64,000 nt of DNA from positions 1,340,009-1,404,008 of the forward strand of contig NZ_QJSR01000001.1 in assembly GCF_003217095.1 (NCBI RefSeq). Reading direction: 5' to 3'. The position numbers and the translations under genes were made by a program. Below, piece after piece: positions 26,763 through 36,170 of the stretch (the first letter of the stretch is position 1; each line of letters opens with the position of its first letter). Source of the stretch: Rhizobium sp. PP-CC-3A-592. Its GTDB lineage: Bacteria > Pseudomonadota > Alphaproteobacteria > Rhizobiales > Rhizobiaceae. The notes under the pieces were generated by a model that saw only the letters and a program-made list of their open reading frames with translations, was not told the DNA's origin and searched no databases.

Positions 26763-27476
26763 TCAGTCGTTGCGCGGCCAGGCCGCGCGGCGCATATCGT
26801 CGAGGATGGCGCGCGTTGCCGCCCGCGGGTCTTCCGCCTTCACGATCGGCCGCCCGACGACGAGGTGGCTCGCACCGGCCGAGATCGCATCGAACGGGGT
26901 CATCACCCGCTTCTGGTCGCCCTTGTCTGCCCCCGCGGGCCGGATGCCGGGCGTGACCACGGCGAGATCCGGACCCACGACCTCGCGGACGATCGCGGCC
27001 TCCTCGGCGGAACAGACGATGCCGCCCATCCCGGCTTCGCGGGCCTGCGCTGCGCGGCGCAGCACGAGCGCGCGGGGATCATCGGCATAGCCGGCGGCCG
27101 TCAGATCGTCCGCATCCATCGAGGTCAGCACGGTCACGCCGAGCAGGCAGAGGCCGGAGCCCTTCGCCGCTTCGACCGCAGCGGCCATGGCTTTCGGATA
27201 GGCGTGCAGCGTCAGCATGGTCATGCCCATGCGCGCGATGTTTTCCACGCCCTTGGCGACCGTGTTGTCGATGTCGAGAAGCTTCATGTCGAGGAAGATC
27301 TTCTTGCCCGACGCGGCAAGGTCTCGTGCAAAGTCGAGACCGCCGGCAAAGACCAGCTGGTAGCCGATCTTGTAGAACTGGCCGTCGTCACCGATGGCAT
27401 CGACGATGCCTTGCGCCTCGGCGATCGTGGGAACGTCGAGACCGATGATCAACCTGTCGCGCGCTGCCTCAGCCAT
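26763..27476 (-). CDS. pyrF: Orotidine 5'-phosphate decarboxylase
   Basis: PyrF converts OMP to UMP, the last step of de novo pyrimidine synthesis. The 237-residue TIM-barrel enzyme has the catalytic D-x-K-xx-D array in [10 protein letters not shown] (D63, K65, D68) and the phosphate-binding TPGIRP and VGRPI loops. Length matches the bacterial family. Its start overlaps the end of the upstream phosphatase-like gene by 8 bases, and the DUF1330 gene follows. Confidence 0.96.
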   Translation of the reverse strand: MAEAARDRLIIGLDVPTIAEAQGIVDAIGDDGQFYKIGYQLVFAGGLDFARDLAASGKKIFLDMKLLDIDNTVAKGVENIARMGMTMLTLHAYPKAMAAAVEAAKGSGLCLLGVTVLTSMDADDLTAAGYADDPRALVLRRAAQAREAGMGGIVCSAEEAAIVREVVGPDLAVVTPGIRPAGADKGDQKRVMTPFDAISAGASHLVVGRPIVKAEDPRAATRAILDDMRRAAWPRND

Positions 27477-28107
27477 CCGTCCACCCCTGCCAGTCCTCGA
27501 TGCGGGTCCACTTGCACACCGGACGCCTGCGGGCAAGGGAAAAAGCCGTGTCGCCGGCATCGCCAAGTCCGGTGCCGAGAGGAAACGCGAAGAGATTGCC
27601 GCCACCGCCCGGACCCTGGTCGTGCGCCCGCGAAATGGGGATGCCGGAGAGATGACAGTAGAGCAGTGTACCGACGCCGCCATGACCGATGAAGGCGATC
27701 GGGATCGAGGGATCATGCACGTCGAGCACGGCCGTGACCGTGCGAACGATGCGGGCCTGCGCGTCATCGGCCGTTTCCCAGCCGCGGAAGCTCAGAGCCG
27801 GCTCGGCAAAGAAGCTGTCCGCTGCCGCCTCGAACTCTGCCGGCGGCAGGAAACCCGTCGCCGAGCGGTCGTTCTCACCGGCGTTCGCCAGCACCTCGAC
27901 CGACACGCCCGACGCTTCGGCAAAAATGGCTGCCGTCTCCAGCGCCTTCGTCTCGTCCGAGGAGACGATACGACCGATGCGGCGCGCCCAGCCGGAGGCG
28001 GCTGCGGCCCGGGCCCGCTGGTGACCCTTTTCGGAGAGCCCCCAGTGCGGGATCGGCACGTCCGGATCGATCGCGACCTCAGGGTGGCTGATATAGAGAC
28101 CGAACAT
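27469..28107 (-). CDS. Histidine phosphatase-superfamily protein with degenerate catalytic motif
   Basis: A 212-residue phosphoglycerate mutase-like fold. The usual N-terminal RHG motif is ISHPE: histidine (H8) is retained but the catalytic arginine is a serine. The second arginine site, normally SSxLxRAxxTA, reads [11 protein letters not shown], also lacking arginine. The second histidine is present in IGHGGVG. Both histidines without the arginines suggest an altered or weak phosphatase, or a different phospho-ligand. It overlaps pyrF by 8 bases and lies 7 bases from pmtA, so the three may be cotranscribed. Confidence 0.82.
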   Translation of the reverse strand: MFGLYISHPEVAIDPDVPIPHWGLSEKGHQRARAAAASGWARRIGRIVSSDETKALETAAIFAEASGVSVEVLANAGENDRSATGFLPPAEFEAAADSFFAEPALSFRGWETADDAQARIVRTVTAVLDVHDPSIPIAFIGHGGVGTLLYCHLSGIPISRAHDQGPGGGGNLFAFPLGTGLGDAGDTAFSLARRRPVCKWTRIEDWQGWTDG

Positions 28108-28114
28108 GAGGGCC

Positions 28115-28711
28115 TCAGTGGGTCTTGCGGTAGATCCAGAGCCGTGCCGGCGGGATGTTGCGCATGATGAAGTCGAGCTGTTCCGTGCGGAACCGGTCCG
28201 GCATATTGGCAACCGGCGAGCGCGGGCCGTAGGAAATCTGCACCACGGGGCGGCCGACGGGCACCCGCGTCAGTAGATCCTCGATCAGCGCGACGCGACG
28301 GTGCATCGGGATGGTGAGGAGCGGTACGGCGCAGATGACGCAATCGAACTGATCGCCGGCACGGCGGCCGAGCGTCGTTCCGAGATTGAAGGCATCGCCG
28401 TTGATGAACTCCACCGTGGGAAAGCGCTTTAGGAGCTGATTGTAGAAATCGCTCGAATATTCGACCGAAACGAGCTGCTCGGGCGCCACGCCATGATCGA
28501 GGATCGCCTTGGTGATCACGCCCGTGCCGGGCCCAAGTTCGAGGACCGGAAGACCGGAGCCCGTATCGATGACGCTCGCCATCCGCCGTGCCGCAATCGA
28601 CGAGGTCGGCGTGATCGCACCGACGGCCTTCATGTTGCTGCGCCAGCCCTTGAAGAACCGGATTTCCTCATCGAATTTCTTGCCGAAACGCTCTTTCAAA
28701 CGCAAATTCAT
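28115..28711 (-). CDS. pmtA: Phosphatidylethanolamine N-methyltransferase
   Basis: PmtA methylates phosphatidylethanolamine three times with SAM to make phosphatidylcholine, a lipid needed by rhizobia for symbiosis and normal growth. The 198-residue sequence begins MNLRLKERFGKKFDEEIRFF, very close to my recollection of Sinorhizobium PmtA (about 200 residues), with KxVGxxxPTSSIxARRMA following. The SAM-binding motif LELGPGTG is at 57-64. GGAG lies 6 bases before the ATG at 28711; a slightly longer frame to 28723 is less likely. It is a soluble, membrane-associated enzyme. Confidence 0.95.
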   Translation of the reverse strand: MNLRLKERFGKKFDEEIRFFKGWRSNMKAVGAITPTSSIAARRMASVIDTGSGLPVLELGPGTGVITKAILDHGVAPEQLVSVEYSSDFYNQLLKRFPTVEFINGDAFNLGTTLGRRAGDQFDCVICAVPLLTIPMHRRVALIEDLLTRVPVGRPVVQISYGPRSPVANMPDRFRTEQLDFIMRNIPPARLWIYRKTH

Positions 28712-29044
28712 ACTCGTCTCCACTCCGACTCGCTGCTTGAGCGTTCGCTGTCATACCGCATTCAAAAACCCTAGGCGACAAAAACCATTCTCTTTGCGTC
28801 ATTTTCGTTGCTCTTTGGACTGCAGGAGCATCGTGCCCGTTCAGGGTTAGGCTGCCGGTTTACCGGAGACGTGCAGGCTCTTGCCGGAGACGCCCTTCAG
28901 CGTTATTCTCACTCTAAGGCTTAGCCCACGCCTCCTCCCTCCATCGGGAAGCATGACACATGCAGGGTTTTGAGATCTTCGAACCATCTGTTCGGGCATC
29001 GCATGAGGAGGGATTGCGCGTCTGCTCGGAATGGAGGTTCCTCG
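28712..29044. other. Divergent intergenic region pmtA / DnaB-like gene
   Basis: 333 bases with no gene that I can support. CTGTCAT at 28748 resembles half of a PHO box but has no good second half. Upstream of 29045 there is GGAGG at suitable distance. Otherwise nothing clear. Confidence 0.5.
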
Positions 29045-29758
29045 ATGAAACTTTCGATGCCGATTCATTCGTTGAAACGCCGGGCAAAAAGTCTGGCGCG
29101 CGACGAGGATATTGCCCTGCATGCAGCCCTAGACAAGATCGCACGTGAGGAGGGATTCCCAAGATGGGGCCTGCTCTCCGCTCGGCTCGGCGCAAGCGGA
29201 CCAGCCAGGAAAATACTGCCGGCCCTACGAGGCGGCGATCTGCTTCTTCTCGGGGCTCGACCGGGGCAAGGCAAAACAAGTCTCGGACTTCAGCTTCTGC
29301 TCGAAGCATCCAAAGTCGGACGGAGAAGCGTGTTCTTTACGCTTGAGTATACGGCGGGCGAAACCCGTGAGCGCCTCGCATCTCTTCAAGGTCCTGAATC
29401 AGAACCCCGGCAGGATGCTGAAGTGTTTGCATCGGACGACATTTGTGCCGATTTCATCATAGGTCACTTGAGAAATGCGGCATCCGGAACGATTGCGGTT
29501 ATCGACTACCTTCAGATCCTCGATCAGAACCGCAGCTCGCCCGAGATATCGATACAAATGCGCCTCTTGCAGTCCTTCGCAAGCGGCGCAGGGGTGACTT
29601 TGGCCTTCATCTCCCAGATTGATCGTTCGTACGATCCAAAGCTCAAGCCTCTGCCGGACATACAAGATATCCGCCTACCGAATCCCTTCGATACCGGCAT
29701 TTTCTCCAAGACTTGCTTTCTTAACGGGGGCAATGCGCTTTTCAGAGACAACCTGTAG
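29045..29758 (+). CDS. Stand-alone DnaB-C-like RecA-fold ATPase
   Basis: A 237-residue protein with the RecA-like motor of the replicative helicase DnaB but without its N-terminal scaffold domain. Residues 1-60 are a basic, helical segment (HSLKRRAKSLAR, then AALDKIAREEGFPRWGLLSARL). Walker A is GARPGQGKTS (70-79), the Walker B strand IAVIDYLQ (150-157), and ISQIDRS (189-195) corresponds to the LSQLNRS motif of DnaB. The segment that in DnaB carries SDLRESGSIEQDAD is replaced by PDIQDIRLPNPFD. GGAGG is 7 bases upstream of the ATG. It converges on dnaN. It might be a RadA/KaiC-like regulator or accessory DNA motor; function is unknown. Confidence 0.82.
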   Translation: MKLSMPIHSLKRRAKSLARDEDIALHAALDKIAREEGFPRWGLLSARLGASGPARKILPALRGGDLLLLGARPGQGKTSLGLQLLLEASKVGRRSVFFTLEYTAGETRERLASLQGPESEPRQDAEVFASDDICADFIIGHLRNAASGTIAVIDYLQILDQNRSSPEISIQMRLLQSFASGAGVTLAFISQIDRSYDPKLKPLPDIQDIRLPNPFDTGIFSKTCFLNGGNALFRDNL

Positions 29759-29831
29759 GTAAAGCTCGGCGTGATCCGGTTGGAATGACCGTAGGATCGA
29801 CCTAGCCTCCCGAGAAAAAAGCCGCAGACAT

Positions 29832-29874
29832 AAAAAAACGCCCAAGAGCTGTGGATCTCATGGGCGTTTTTTTT
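29832..29874. terminator. Bidirectional terminator between DnaB-like gene and dnaN
   Basis: ACGCCCA (29838-29844) pairs with TGGGCGT (29861-29867), with inner GAG/CTC pairing; seven A's precede and eight T's follow, so it functions on both strands. Confidence 0.9.
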
Positions 29875-30033
29875 GCAGAGCTGCAAGAACGGGCATGCGG
29901 CAATCTTGCCGTCAGAGTTTGTCAGGGAAGTGGAAACCAATTCCCCGAAAAGGCAAGCGAAAACAAGGCAGTATAGAGTGTGCCTTGTTCAGAATAAACC
30001 TGACACACTCCAAGTTACCTGACGATCCGTACC

Positions 30034-31152
30034 CTACACCCGCATCGGCATCAGCACATACAGCGCATCTTCACCGGCAAGGTCGCGCACGAGAGTGGGC
30101 GAACCCGCATCCGCAAGCATGAAGACGGCTTCCGTACCGGAGAGCTGGGCCGTGATGTCGAGGAGATATTTGGCGTTGAAGCCGATTTCGAGCGGCTCGT
30201 TGTCGTAACCGACCGGCAGTTCTTCCGTCGCGCTGCCGCTGTCGGGATTGTTGACGGTCAGCGTCAGCTGTCCGTCGGCGAGCGCCAGCTTCACGGCGCG
30301 GCCGCGCTCGGAGGAGATCGTGGAGACGCGATCCACGGCCTGCGCGAAGGACTGGCAGTCGATCCGCAGTTCCTTCTCATTGTTGGCCGGGATGACGCGC
30401 TGGTAATCCGGGAACGTGCCGTCGATCAGCTTCGACGTCATGACGATCGAGCCGATGCTCATCCGGATCTTGGCGTCGGAGATTTCGAGCGTCACGGTTG
30501 CGTCCGGCTGGTCCACCAGCTTCTGCAGCTCGCCCACCGTCTTGCGGGGAATGATGATGCCCGGCATGCCTTCGGAGCCGGACGGCGCTTCCAGATCGGC
30601 GCGCGCGAGACGGTGGCCGTCGGTCGCCACGGCGCGCAGCTTCAGGTCGCCCTTGCTTTCGATCGTATGAATGTAGATGCCGTTCAGGTAGTAGCGCGTC
30701 TCTTCCGTGGAGATCGCGAACTGCGTGCGATCGATCAGCATCTTCAGATCGGTCGCCTTCATCGTGAACTTGTGCGTGAAGGTGCCGGCATTCAGATCCG
30801 GGAAATCCGACTGCGGCAGGCACTGAAGCGAGAATTTCGACCGGCCGGAGGCAACAGTCATTGCCGTGCCCTCGGCATTGGTCGAAAGCCGCACTTCCGA
30901 ACCGTCCGACAGCTTGCGCACGATGTCATAGAGAAGGTGGGCCGGCACGGTGGTGGCGCCCGGCTGTTCGACCTGGGCGGGCGTCGCCTCGGTGATTTCG
31001 AGATCGAGATCGGTCGCCTTCATGTCGAGGCTTTCGCCTTCGGCCCGCAGCAGCACGTTCGACAGGATCGGAATGGTGTTCCGGCGCTCGACGACCCGGT
31101 GAACATGGTTCAGCGATTTGAGAAGATTGGACCGCTCGATCGTAATGCGCAT
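30034..31152 (-). CDS. dnaN: DNA polymerase III beta sliding clamp
   Basis: DnaN is the ring that tethers polymerase III and other replication and repair enzymes to DNA. The 372-residue protein begins MRITIERSNLLKSLNHVHRVVERRNTIPILSN and shows the three repeated clamp domains, with ATDGHRLA in domain 2 and the hydrophobic client cleft ending in the C-terminal LMPMRV. Length agrees with the family (366-375). The ATG at 31152 fits this N-terminus; upstream codons are not conserved. As in other alphaproteobacteria it is separated from dnaA. Confidence 0.98.
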   Translation of the reverse strand: MRITIERSNLLKSLNHVHRVVERRNTIPILSNVLLRAEGESLDMKATDLDLEITEATPAQVEQPGATTVPAHLLYDIVRKLSDGSEVRLSTNAEGTAMTVASGRSKFSLQCLPQSDFPDLNAGTFTHKFTMKATDLKMLIDRTQFAISTEETRYYLNGIYIHTIESKGDLKLRAVATDGHRLARADLEAPSGSEGMPGIIIPRKTVGELQKLVDQPDATVTLEISDAKIRMSIGSIVMTSKLIDGTFPDYQRVIPANNEKELRIDCQSFAQAVDRVSTISSERGRAVKLALADGQLTLTVNNPDSGSATEELPVGYDNEPLEIGFNAKYLLDITAQLSGTEAVFMLADAGSPTLVRDLAGEDALYVLMPMRV

Positions 31153-31383
31153 GTGATGCTGTCGCTTTCCATCAGGACCGGAAGACGCTTCCCGGCATGA
31201 ACTCTTGAACGCCTCGGCCACCGGGCCGCGGGCGGCCGAAGGGCGGCGTGGATATGGACGCGCAAAATGGCACTACACTGTGGCGAAGTGCAAGAGCCAA
31301 GCCGACCCTGAAGCCGAACTACCCACCATTATCGTTCAGCGCACCGGCTTGCAGGCAGGAGCCGGCTCGCCCATAAAGACCGC

Positions 31384-32316
31384 ATGAAGGACAAGACAAC
31401 AGAACGGGAAGCGGCACCGGATGCCGGCACACGGCCGCGCAGCTACCGCGTCCACGACACGATCGTGGAAGCGCGGCCGATCGAGCCGGCGCTCTATCTG
31501 GTGGCAACGCCCATCGGCAATCTCGGCGACATCACCCTGCGGGCGCTGGAAACGCTGGCAGGCGCCGATGTGCTGGCCTGCGAGGACACCCGCGTCACCC
31601 GCGTTCTGCTGAATCGCTACGGCATTACCAACCGGCCCTATGCCTATCACGAGCACAATGCCAACGAGGCCGGCCCCCGGCTGATTGCCGCGCTCGATGC
31701 GGGCCGTTCGGTCGCGCTCGTCTCGGATGCGGGCACGCCGCTGGTTTCCGATCCCGGCTACCGGCTTGCCCAGACGGCCATCGAGGCGGGGCACCGCGTG
31801 GTGCCGCTTCCCGGACCGTCCGCGCCGCTGGCCGCCCTGGTCGGCTCCGGCCTTTCCAACGAGGCTTTCCTGTTTGCCGGATTCCTGCCCTCGAAGGACA
31901 AGGCGCGCCGCGACAGGCTTGCCGAACTCGCCCGCGTACCGGCAACGCTCATCTTCTTCGAATCACCGCACCGGATCGGCGCGACGCTGGTGGGGGCGGC
32001 AGAAACGCTCGGCCGGGAACGCGCCGCCGTCGTCTGTCGCGAACTGACCAAGACCTACGAAGAGTTCCGGCGGGGAACGCTCGGCGCGCTCGCCGATCAC
32101 TATGGCGGCGATATCGTTGTCAAGGGCGAGATCGTGCTGGTCATCGGCCCGCCACCGGAAGAGGCGGCACCGGACGAGCGGGATGTGGACGCACTGCTGA
32201 CGCGTCTCTCTGCCGAATTGCCGGCCGGGAAGGCCGCGACCGAAGCGGCTAAAGTGACGGGCCTCAACCGGCGAACGCTTTACGACCGGCTTCTGACGCT
32301 GAAGGAGCAGCCGTGA
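31384..32316 (+). CDS. rsmI: 16S rRNA (cytidine1402-2'-O)-methyltransferase
   Basis: RsmI adds the 2'-O-methyl group to C1402 in the ribosomal P site. The 310-residue protein carries the tetrapyrrole methylase-like fold: LVATPIGNLGDITLRAL at the start of the domain, CEDTRVTR, YHEHN, LVSDAGTPLVSDPG and FFESPHR, all RsmI signatures. A 32-residue polar leader precedes the fold. The stop overlaps the yraN start in GTGA, indicating translational coupling. Confidence 0.96.
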   Translation: MKDKTTEREAAPDAGTRPRSYRVHDTIVEARPIEPALYLVATPIGNLGDITLRALETLAGADVLACEDTRVTRVLLNRYGITNRPYAYHEHNANEAGPRLIAALDAGRSVALVSDAGTPLVSDPGYRLAQTAIEAGHRVVPLPGPSAPLAALVGSGLSNEAFLFAGFLPSKDKARRDRLAELARVPATLIFFESPHRIGATLVGAAETLGRERAAVVCRELTKTYEEFRRGTLGALADHYGGDIVVKGEIVLVIGPPPEEAAPDERDVDALLTRLSAELPAGKAATEAAKVTGLNRRTLYDRLLTLKEQP

Positions 32317-32678
32317 CGGGAACGGCGGACAGGCGGCGCTTGCAGGCGGTTCGAAAGGGCGCGCTTGCGGAATATCTCGCTGCCTTGGCGCTCATGGTGC
32401 GCGGCTACCGGATCATCGCCTTCCGCTACCGCACGAAGCTCGGAGAAATCGATATCATCGCCCGGCGTGGCAATCTCATCGCCTGCGTCGAGGTCAAGGC
32501 ACGCGCGTCGGTCGATGCCGCAATCTTTGCGGTCAGCGAGCACGCGAAAACGCGCATTCGCGGGGCGAGCGACCTCTGGCTTCAAAAGCAGAGAGACGCG
32601 GATCGCCTTTCCATTCGCTACGACATCATGGCCGTCCGGCCCTGGCGATGGCCGGTCCATGTCCGGGATGCGTTCTAG
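32313..32678 (+). CDS. yraN: YraN-family (UPF0102) nuclease-fold protein
   Basis: A 121-residue protein of the restriction endonuclease-like UPF0102 family. It shows KGALAEYLAALALMVRGYRIIAFRYRTKLGEIDIIARRGN and VEVKAR, the E-x(n)-D-ExK pattern of that nuclease fold. Its role is unproven; linkage to rsmI is the rule across proteobacteria. It starts with GTG overlapping the rsmI stop. Confidence 0.92.
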   Translation: MTGTADRRRLQAVRKGALAEYLAALALMVRGYRIIAFRYRTKLGEIDIIARRGNLIACVEVKARASVDAAIFAVSEHAKTRIRGASDLWLQKQRDADRLSIRYDIMAVRPWRWPVHVRDAF

Positions 32679-32704
32679 CCATACTTGGAGAGCTTGGGGA
32701 ACGC

Positions 32705-32968
32705 TCAGTGGCGCCGGATAGTGACGTTGTTCTCGATGAGATGAACACCGATCACGGACGCTGCGGCCTGCTCGACGCAACCGACTTCGGCTTCGTTGGC
32801 AACGGAGCCAGAGAGGATGATGGTTCGTCCGATGGCGATGACGTTGAGGTGGGCCGTATCCACCAGCGAGACGTACTGAATGTACCGGGCAACCTTGCCC
32901 GCGAGATCGTCGTCCCGCAGGTGTGGCTCGTCGTCGCGTCGGCAATACATTTGCTTGTCCATCGGCAT
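32705..32968 (-). CDS. BON-domain protein
   Basis: An 87-residue protein made almost entirely of one BON domain: LAGKVARYIQYVSLVDTAHLNVIAIGRTIILSGSVANEAEVGCVEQAAASVIGVHLIENNVTI. BON domains bind phospholipid or act in envelope stress proteins; this one lacks a visible signal peptide, so it may be cytoplasmic. The ATG at 32968 has GAGGG about 8 bases upstream; the frame extends to 33127 but without supporting features. Convergent with yraN. Confidence 0.8.
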   Translation of the reverse strand: MPMDKQMYCRRDDEPHLRDDDLAGKVARYIQYVSLVDTAHLNVIAIGRTIILSGSVANEAEVGCVEQAAASVIGVHLIENNVTIRRH

Positions 32969-33130
32969 GCCCGCATCCCTCGTTGCTTGCTGGCCGCTTC
33001 CCGCTTTTGGCCCTTGCCAGAGCCTATTGCCGATCAGCGGTTTGGTCGACGTGCAAACGCGGGGTACCTTTGGATGTTCCATATATGCCGTATGGTCGGC
33101 TGGGTGCCAACACCGGCGCGGCAGCAAGCG

Positions 33131-33403
33131 TCAAGAGGCTGAAGGACGGCTCTCATCGACATGAATATAGGCCTCGACCGCAGCGGCGATGAAATCCTCG
33201 CGCGCGTAATCGGCGGGTTGCTCGCCGTTGAGCACATAGCGGCACATCCGGATGGCTGCCTTGTAGGCAACGCCCTCGTGGGTCGGCCATCTGTCGAGCA
33301 GGACCTCCGCCGCCTCCCGCGTATTGCGAACGGCGCGATAATCTCCGATGCCGTCCAGTTCGAGCAAAACGGGCTGTTGCCACCATTTTTCGCTGACCGC
33401 CAT
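33131..33403 (-). CDS. DUF982 protein
   Basis: A 90-residue DUF982 protein, a small family found mainly in Rhizobiales, often in several copies per genome. The pattern is W...PV.LE..G.......NTREAAEVLLDRWP...G.AY..A...C...L.G........R.DFI.AA.EA. The function is unknown. GGAGGG lies 7 bases before the ATG at 33403. The next gene on this strand is the BON-domain protein, 162 bases away. Confidence 0.9.
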   Translation of the reverse strand: MAVSEKWWQQPVLLELDGIGDYRAVRNTREAAEVLLDRWPTHEGVAYKAAIRMCRYVLNGEQPADYAREDFIAAAVEAYIHVDESRPSAS

Positions 33404-33533
33404 GTCCAATCCCTCCACTGCGGGTACCGGTCCGTATTATGACAGCTGAAACTTACGCTGGCATTGCGTCGCAAACGGAAAGGTTGCGGAGCGCGTGCGA
33501 AGCAGTCTATGCGGTAGAGGCACGGAGCGCCTC

Positions 33534-34478
33534 ATGTCCGACGTCCTGATCAATGTCCTTCCCCTCTTCGTTCTCATCTTTGCCGGCTGGGTGATCGTGC
33601 GCACGGGCTATCTGAAGCCGGCCGTGGGCGATGCGCTCGGCGACTTCGTCTTCAAGGTTTCCGTGCCTATCCTGCTGTTTCGCACCATCGCGACGGCGGA
33701 TTTCACCGGGGGCTCGCCCTGGCCGCTGTGGGTCGCCTATTTCTCCGGCGTCGCGGTCGTCTGGACGCTTGGCCATCTCGTCGCCACACTCGGCTTCGGG
33801 CGAGACCGGCGCATCGGCGTCCTCGCCGGTGTCTCCTCGGCCTTCGCCAACACGATCTTCATCGGCCTGCCGCTCGTCTCGCGCAATGTGGGCGATGCCG
33901 GCGTCGTGGCGCTGTCCATTCTCATTTCGGTTCATCTTCCGGTAATGATGATCGCCGGCACGATCCTCATGGAGCGTGCGGAGCGCAAGACCAATGGCGG
34001 CGTGGCGCAGAGCCCGCTGGCGCTCGCCCGCGGCATCCTGCGGAACCTCGTGCGCAACCCTCTGGTGATCGGGCTGGTCTGCGGTGCACTGATGCACGTG
34101 GCGAACCTGCCGCTGTCGGGACCGCTCAAGATCGCCATCGACCAGACCGCGGCGGTCGCCGGCCCCGCCGCGCTGATCTCCATCGGAATGGCGCTCGACA
34201 AATACGGCCTCTCGGGCAATCTCGGCCTTGCAGCCTTCACCAGCGCGCTGAAGCTCGTGGTGCTGCCCGCCTGCGTCTTCGGAGCCAGCCATCTGCTCGG
34301 CCTCGACCGGGACTGGACGGCAGCGCTGGTGCTGACCTCGGCCGTTCCCACCGGCGTCAATGCCTGGCTGATCGCAAACCACTTCAACGTGGGCCACGGC
34401 CTTGCATCCTCGACCATCACGCTGACCACCGCGCTCGGCGTCGTCACCGTCTCCGCCTGGGCCTACGTGCTTCTCTGA
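33534..34478 (+). CDS. AEC-family transporter
   Basis: A 314-residue membrane protein with about ten hydrophobic helices arranged as two five-helix repeats, typical of the auxin efflux carrier family. Signature segments: PLFVLIFAGWVIVRTGYL at the N-terminus, FVFKVSVPILLF, ANTIFIGLPL, NPLVIGLVCGAL and GPAALISIGMAL. Bacterial members export or import carboxylates such as malate or malonate; substrate unknown. GGAG lies 7 bases before the ATG. Confidence 0.93.
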   Translation: MSDVLINVLPLFVLIFAGWVIVRTGYLKPAVGDALGDFVFKVSVPILLFRTIATADFTGGSPWPLWVAYFSGVAVVWTLGHLVATLGFGRDRRIGVLAGVSSAFANTIFIGLPLVSRNVGDAGVVALSILISVHLPVMMIAGTILMERAERKTNGGVAQSPLALARGILRNLVRNPLVIGLVCGALMHVANLPLSGPLKIAIDQTAAVAGPAALISIGMALDKYGLSGNLGLAAFTSALKLVVLPACVFGASHLLGLDRDWTAALVLTSAVPTGVNAWLIANHFNVGHGLASSTITLTTALGVVTVSAWAYVLL

Positions 34479-34510
34479 ACCCCAACGAAACGTTCGCCAT
34501 CGAGACATGA

Positions 34511-34534
34511 AAAAGCCCGGCGCGAGCCGGGCTT
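34511..34534. terminator. Terminator between AEC transporter and cytochrome c
   Basis: AAGCCCGG pairs with CCGGGCTT around a 6-base loop; A run before it gives a T run on the minus strand. Confidence 0.8.
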
Positions 34535-34562
34535 CGAAAGGATCTGCCTGGAATATTCCGGC

Positions 34563-35225
34563 TCAGTTCGCCGGTGCAGCAGGCGCCGGAGCAGCCGGTG
34601 CGGCCCCTTCAACGGGGGCAGCAGGAGCAGCGGGTGCGGCACCTTCGGCCGGAGCGGCTGCAGGCGCTGCGGACGCCGAAGCCTCGGGAAGGGCGACCGG
34701 GGCATCGGCCTGGCCACGCAGCCAGGCGATGAGGTTTGCGCGCTCATCCGGCTTCTTCACGCCGGCAAATCCCATGGCGGTGCCGGGCACATGCTTCTTC
34801 GGCGCTTCGATGAAATAGCTCAGATGGTCATAGGTCCACGTCTTGTTGGCTTCGGCGAAGGTCTTCATGCCGGCCGAATAGGCGAAGCCCTCATGCGAGG
34901 CGATCGGCCGTTCGACGACACCCCAGAGATTGGGGCCGACCTTGTTCGGCCCGCCCTTCTCGATGGTGTGACAGGCAGCACACTTCTTGAACACGGCTGC
35001 GCCGGCGTTCGCATCGGCGCTGGCCAGCAGCGGCTTGATGTCGACCTCGGCTTCGGCCGCAGCACCCGCTCCGGCTTCGCCCGTCGTCTCCTCGGCGATG
35101 ATGGCGAAGCCCGGCTTTTCCGGTGCTTCGGAATGGAAAATGCCTTCGGAGGCGATCGATACGGACATCAGCACGAAGACCGTTCCGAGAAAGGCTCCCA
35201 CGGCCATGTTTACATGCGAGTTCAT
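34563..35225 (-). CDS. cycM: Membrane-anchored cytochrome c (CycM-like)
   Basis: A 220-residue protein with an uncleaved N-terminal anchor (residues 7-25), an acidic Ala/Glu linker, and a class I cytochrome c domain with CAACH at 82-86 and the axial methionine in GTAMGFAG (M151). This is the architecture of rhizobial CycM (cytochrome c552), which passes electrons from the bc1 complex to an aa3 oxidase. The last 45 residues are an Ala/Pro-rich low-complexity tail with a repeated EGAAPAAPA unit. Monocistronic, followed by a terminator. Confidence 0.9.
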   Translation of the reverse strand: MNSHVNMAVGAFLGTVFVLMSVSIASEGIFHSEAPEKPGFAIIAEETTGEAGAGAAAEAEVDIKPLLASADANAGAAVFKKCAACHTIEKGGPNKVGPNLWGVVERPIASHEGFAYSAGMKTFAEANKTWTYDHLSYFIEAPKKHVPGTAMGFAGVKKPDERANLIAWLRGQADAPVALPEASASAAPAAAPAEGAAPAAPAAPVEGAAPAAPAPAAPAN

Positions 35226-35405
35226 CAACACACCTCCCCTTGCGTCCGGCTTCAAGCATATGCGCGCGCCGCCGATATGAACAATCTGCCCCGGCACCTT
35301 GAAATCGTGCGGAAGCTATGTCTTTTGACCAAGCGTTGCAACAGCGATATCCGTGCCGGACGAACCACTTCTGGCACTTTTCGCGTGCGTTTTGAAGGGC
35401 TCGGC

Positions 35406-36170
35406 ATGAAAAGCGACAATTTGGCCAGAACACTCGTGCTGATCCCGGCGCGGATGGCCTCCACGCGGCTTCCCGGCAAGCCGCTGGCCGACATCTGCGG
35501 GCTGCCGATGATCGTGCAGGTGGCCCTGCGTGCGCGCGATGCCGAGGTCGGACGCATCGTCGTCGCCGTCGATCACCAGGATACGTTCGTTGCCGTGACG
35601 GCTGCCGGTTTCGAGGCCGTGATGACGCGCACCGACCACCCGTCCGGCTCCGACCGCATCTACGAAGCCCTGACCCTGTGCGACCCGGACGGCGCGATCG
35701 AGACCGTCATCAACGTGCAGGGCGACCTGCCGACGATCGAGCCGGAGACCATCCGCGCAGCCCTGCGGCCGCTGGAAGATCCCGCCGTGGATATCGCGAC
35801 GCTGACCGTCGAGATCGTACACGAGGCAGAAAAGACCAACCCCAATGTCGTGAAGGTCGTCGGCGCGCCGCTGTCGGACAGCCGGATGCGGGCGCTGTAT
35901 TTCACCCGCGCGACCGCACCCCACGGGGCCGGGCCGCTCTATCACCATATCGGCCTCTATGCCTACCGCCGTTCCGCTCTCGAACGGTTCGTCGCCCTGC
36001 CGCCCTCGGCGCTCGAAAAGCGCGAATCGCTCGAACAGCTGCGGGCGCTGGAGGCGGGCATGCGCATCGACGTGGAAATCGTCAGCTCCATTCCGCTCGG
36101 CGTCGATACGCCCGACGATCTCGAGGCCGCGCGCCGGCTGCTTTCGACCAGCACCGGAGCCGCATCATGA
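35406..36170 (+). CDS. kdsB: CMP-KDO synthetase (3-deoxy-manno-octulosonate cytidylyltransferase)
   Basis: KdsB activates KDO with CTP for lipopolysaccharide core synthesis. The 254-residue enzyme has the nucleotide-binding start [21 protein letters not shown], the [12 protein letters not shown] motif, NVQGDLP (metal-binding Asp) and [14 protein letters not shown] near the end. Length matches the family. The ATG at 35406 fits the conserved N-terminus. Its stop overlaps the pheA start (ATGA). Confidence 0.96.
   Translation: MKSDNLARTLVLIPARMASTRLPGKPLADICGLPMIVQVALRARDAEVGRIVVAVDHQDTFVAVTAAGFEAVMTRTDHPSGSDRIYEALTLCDPDGAIETVINVQGDLPTIEPETIRAALRPLEDPAVDIATLTVEIVHEAEKTNPNVVKVVGAPLSDSRMRALYFTRATAPHGAGPLYHHIGLYAYRRSALERFVALPPSALEKRESLEQLRALEAGMRIDVEIVSSIPLGVDTPDDLEAARRLLSTSTGAAS

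Noticed and set aside
28748-28765. PHO box upstream of pmtA
   Set aside because: Only one CTGTCAT half-site is present; the second half four bases later does not match.
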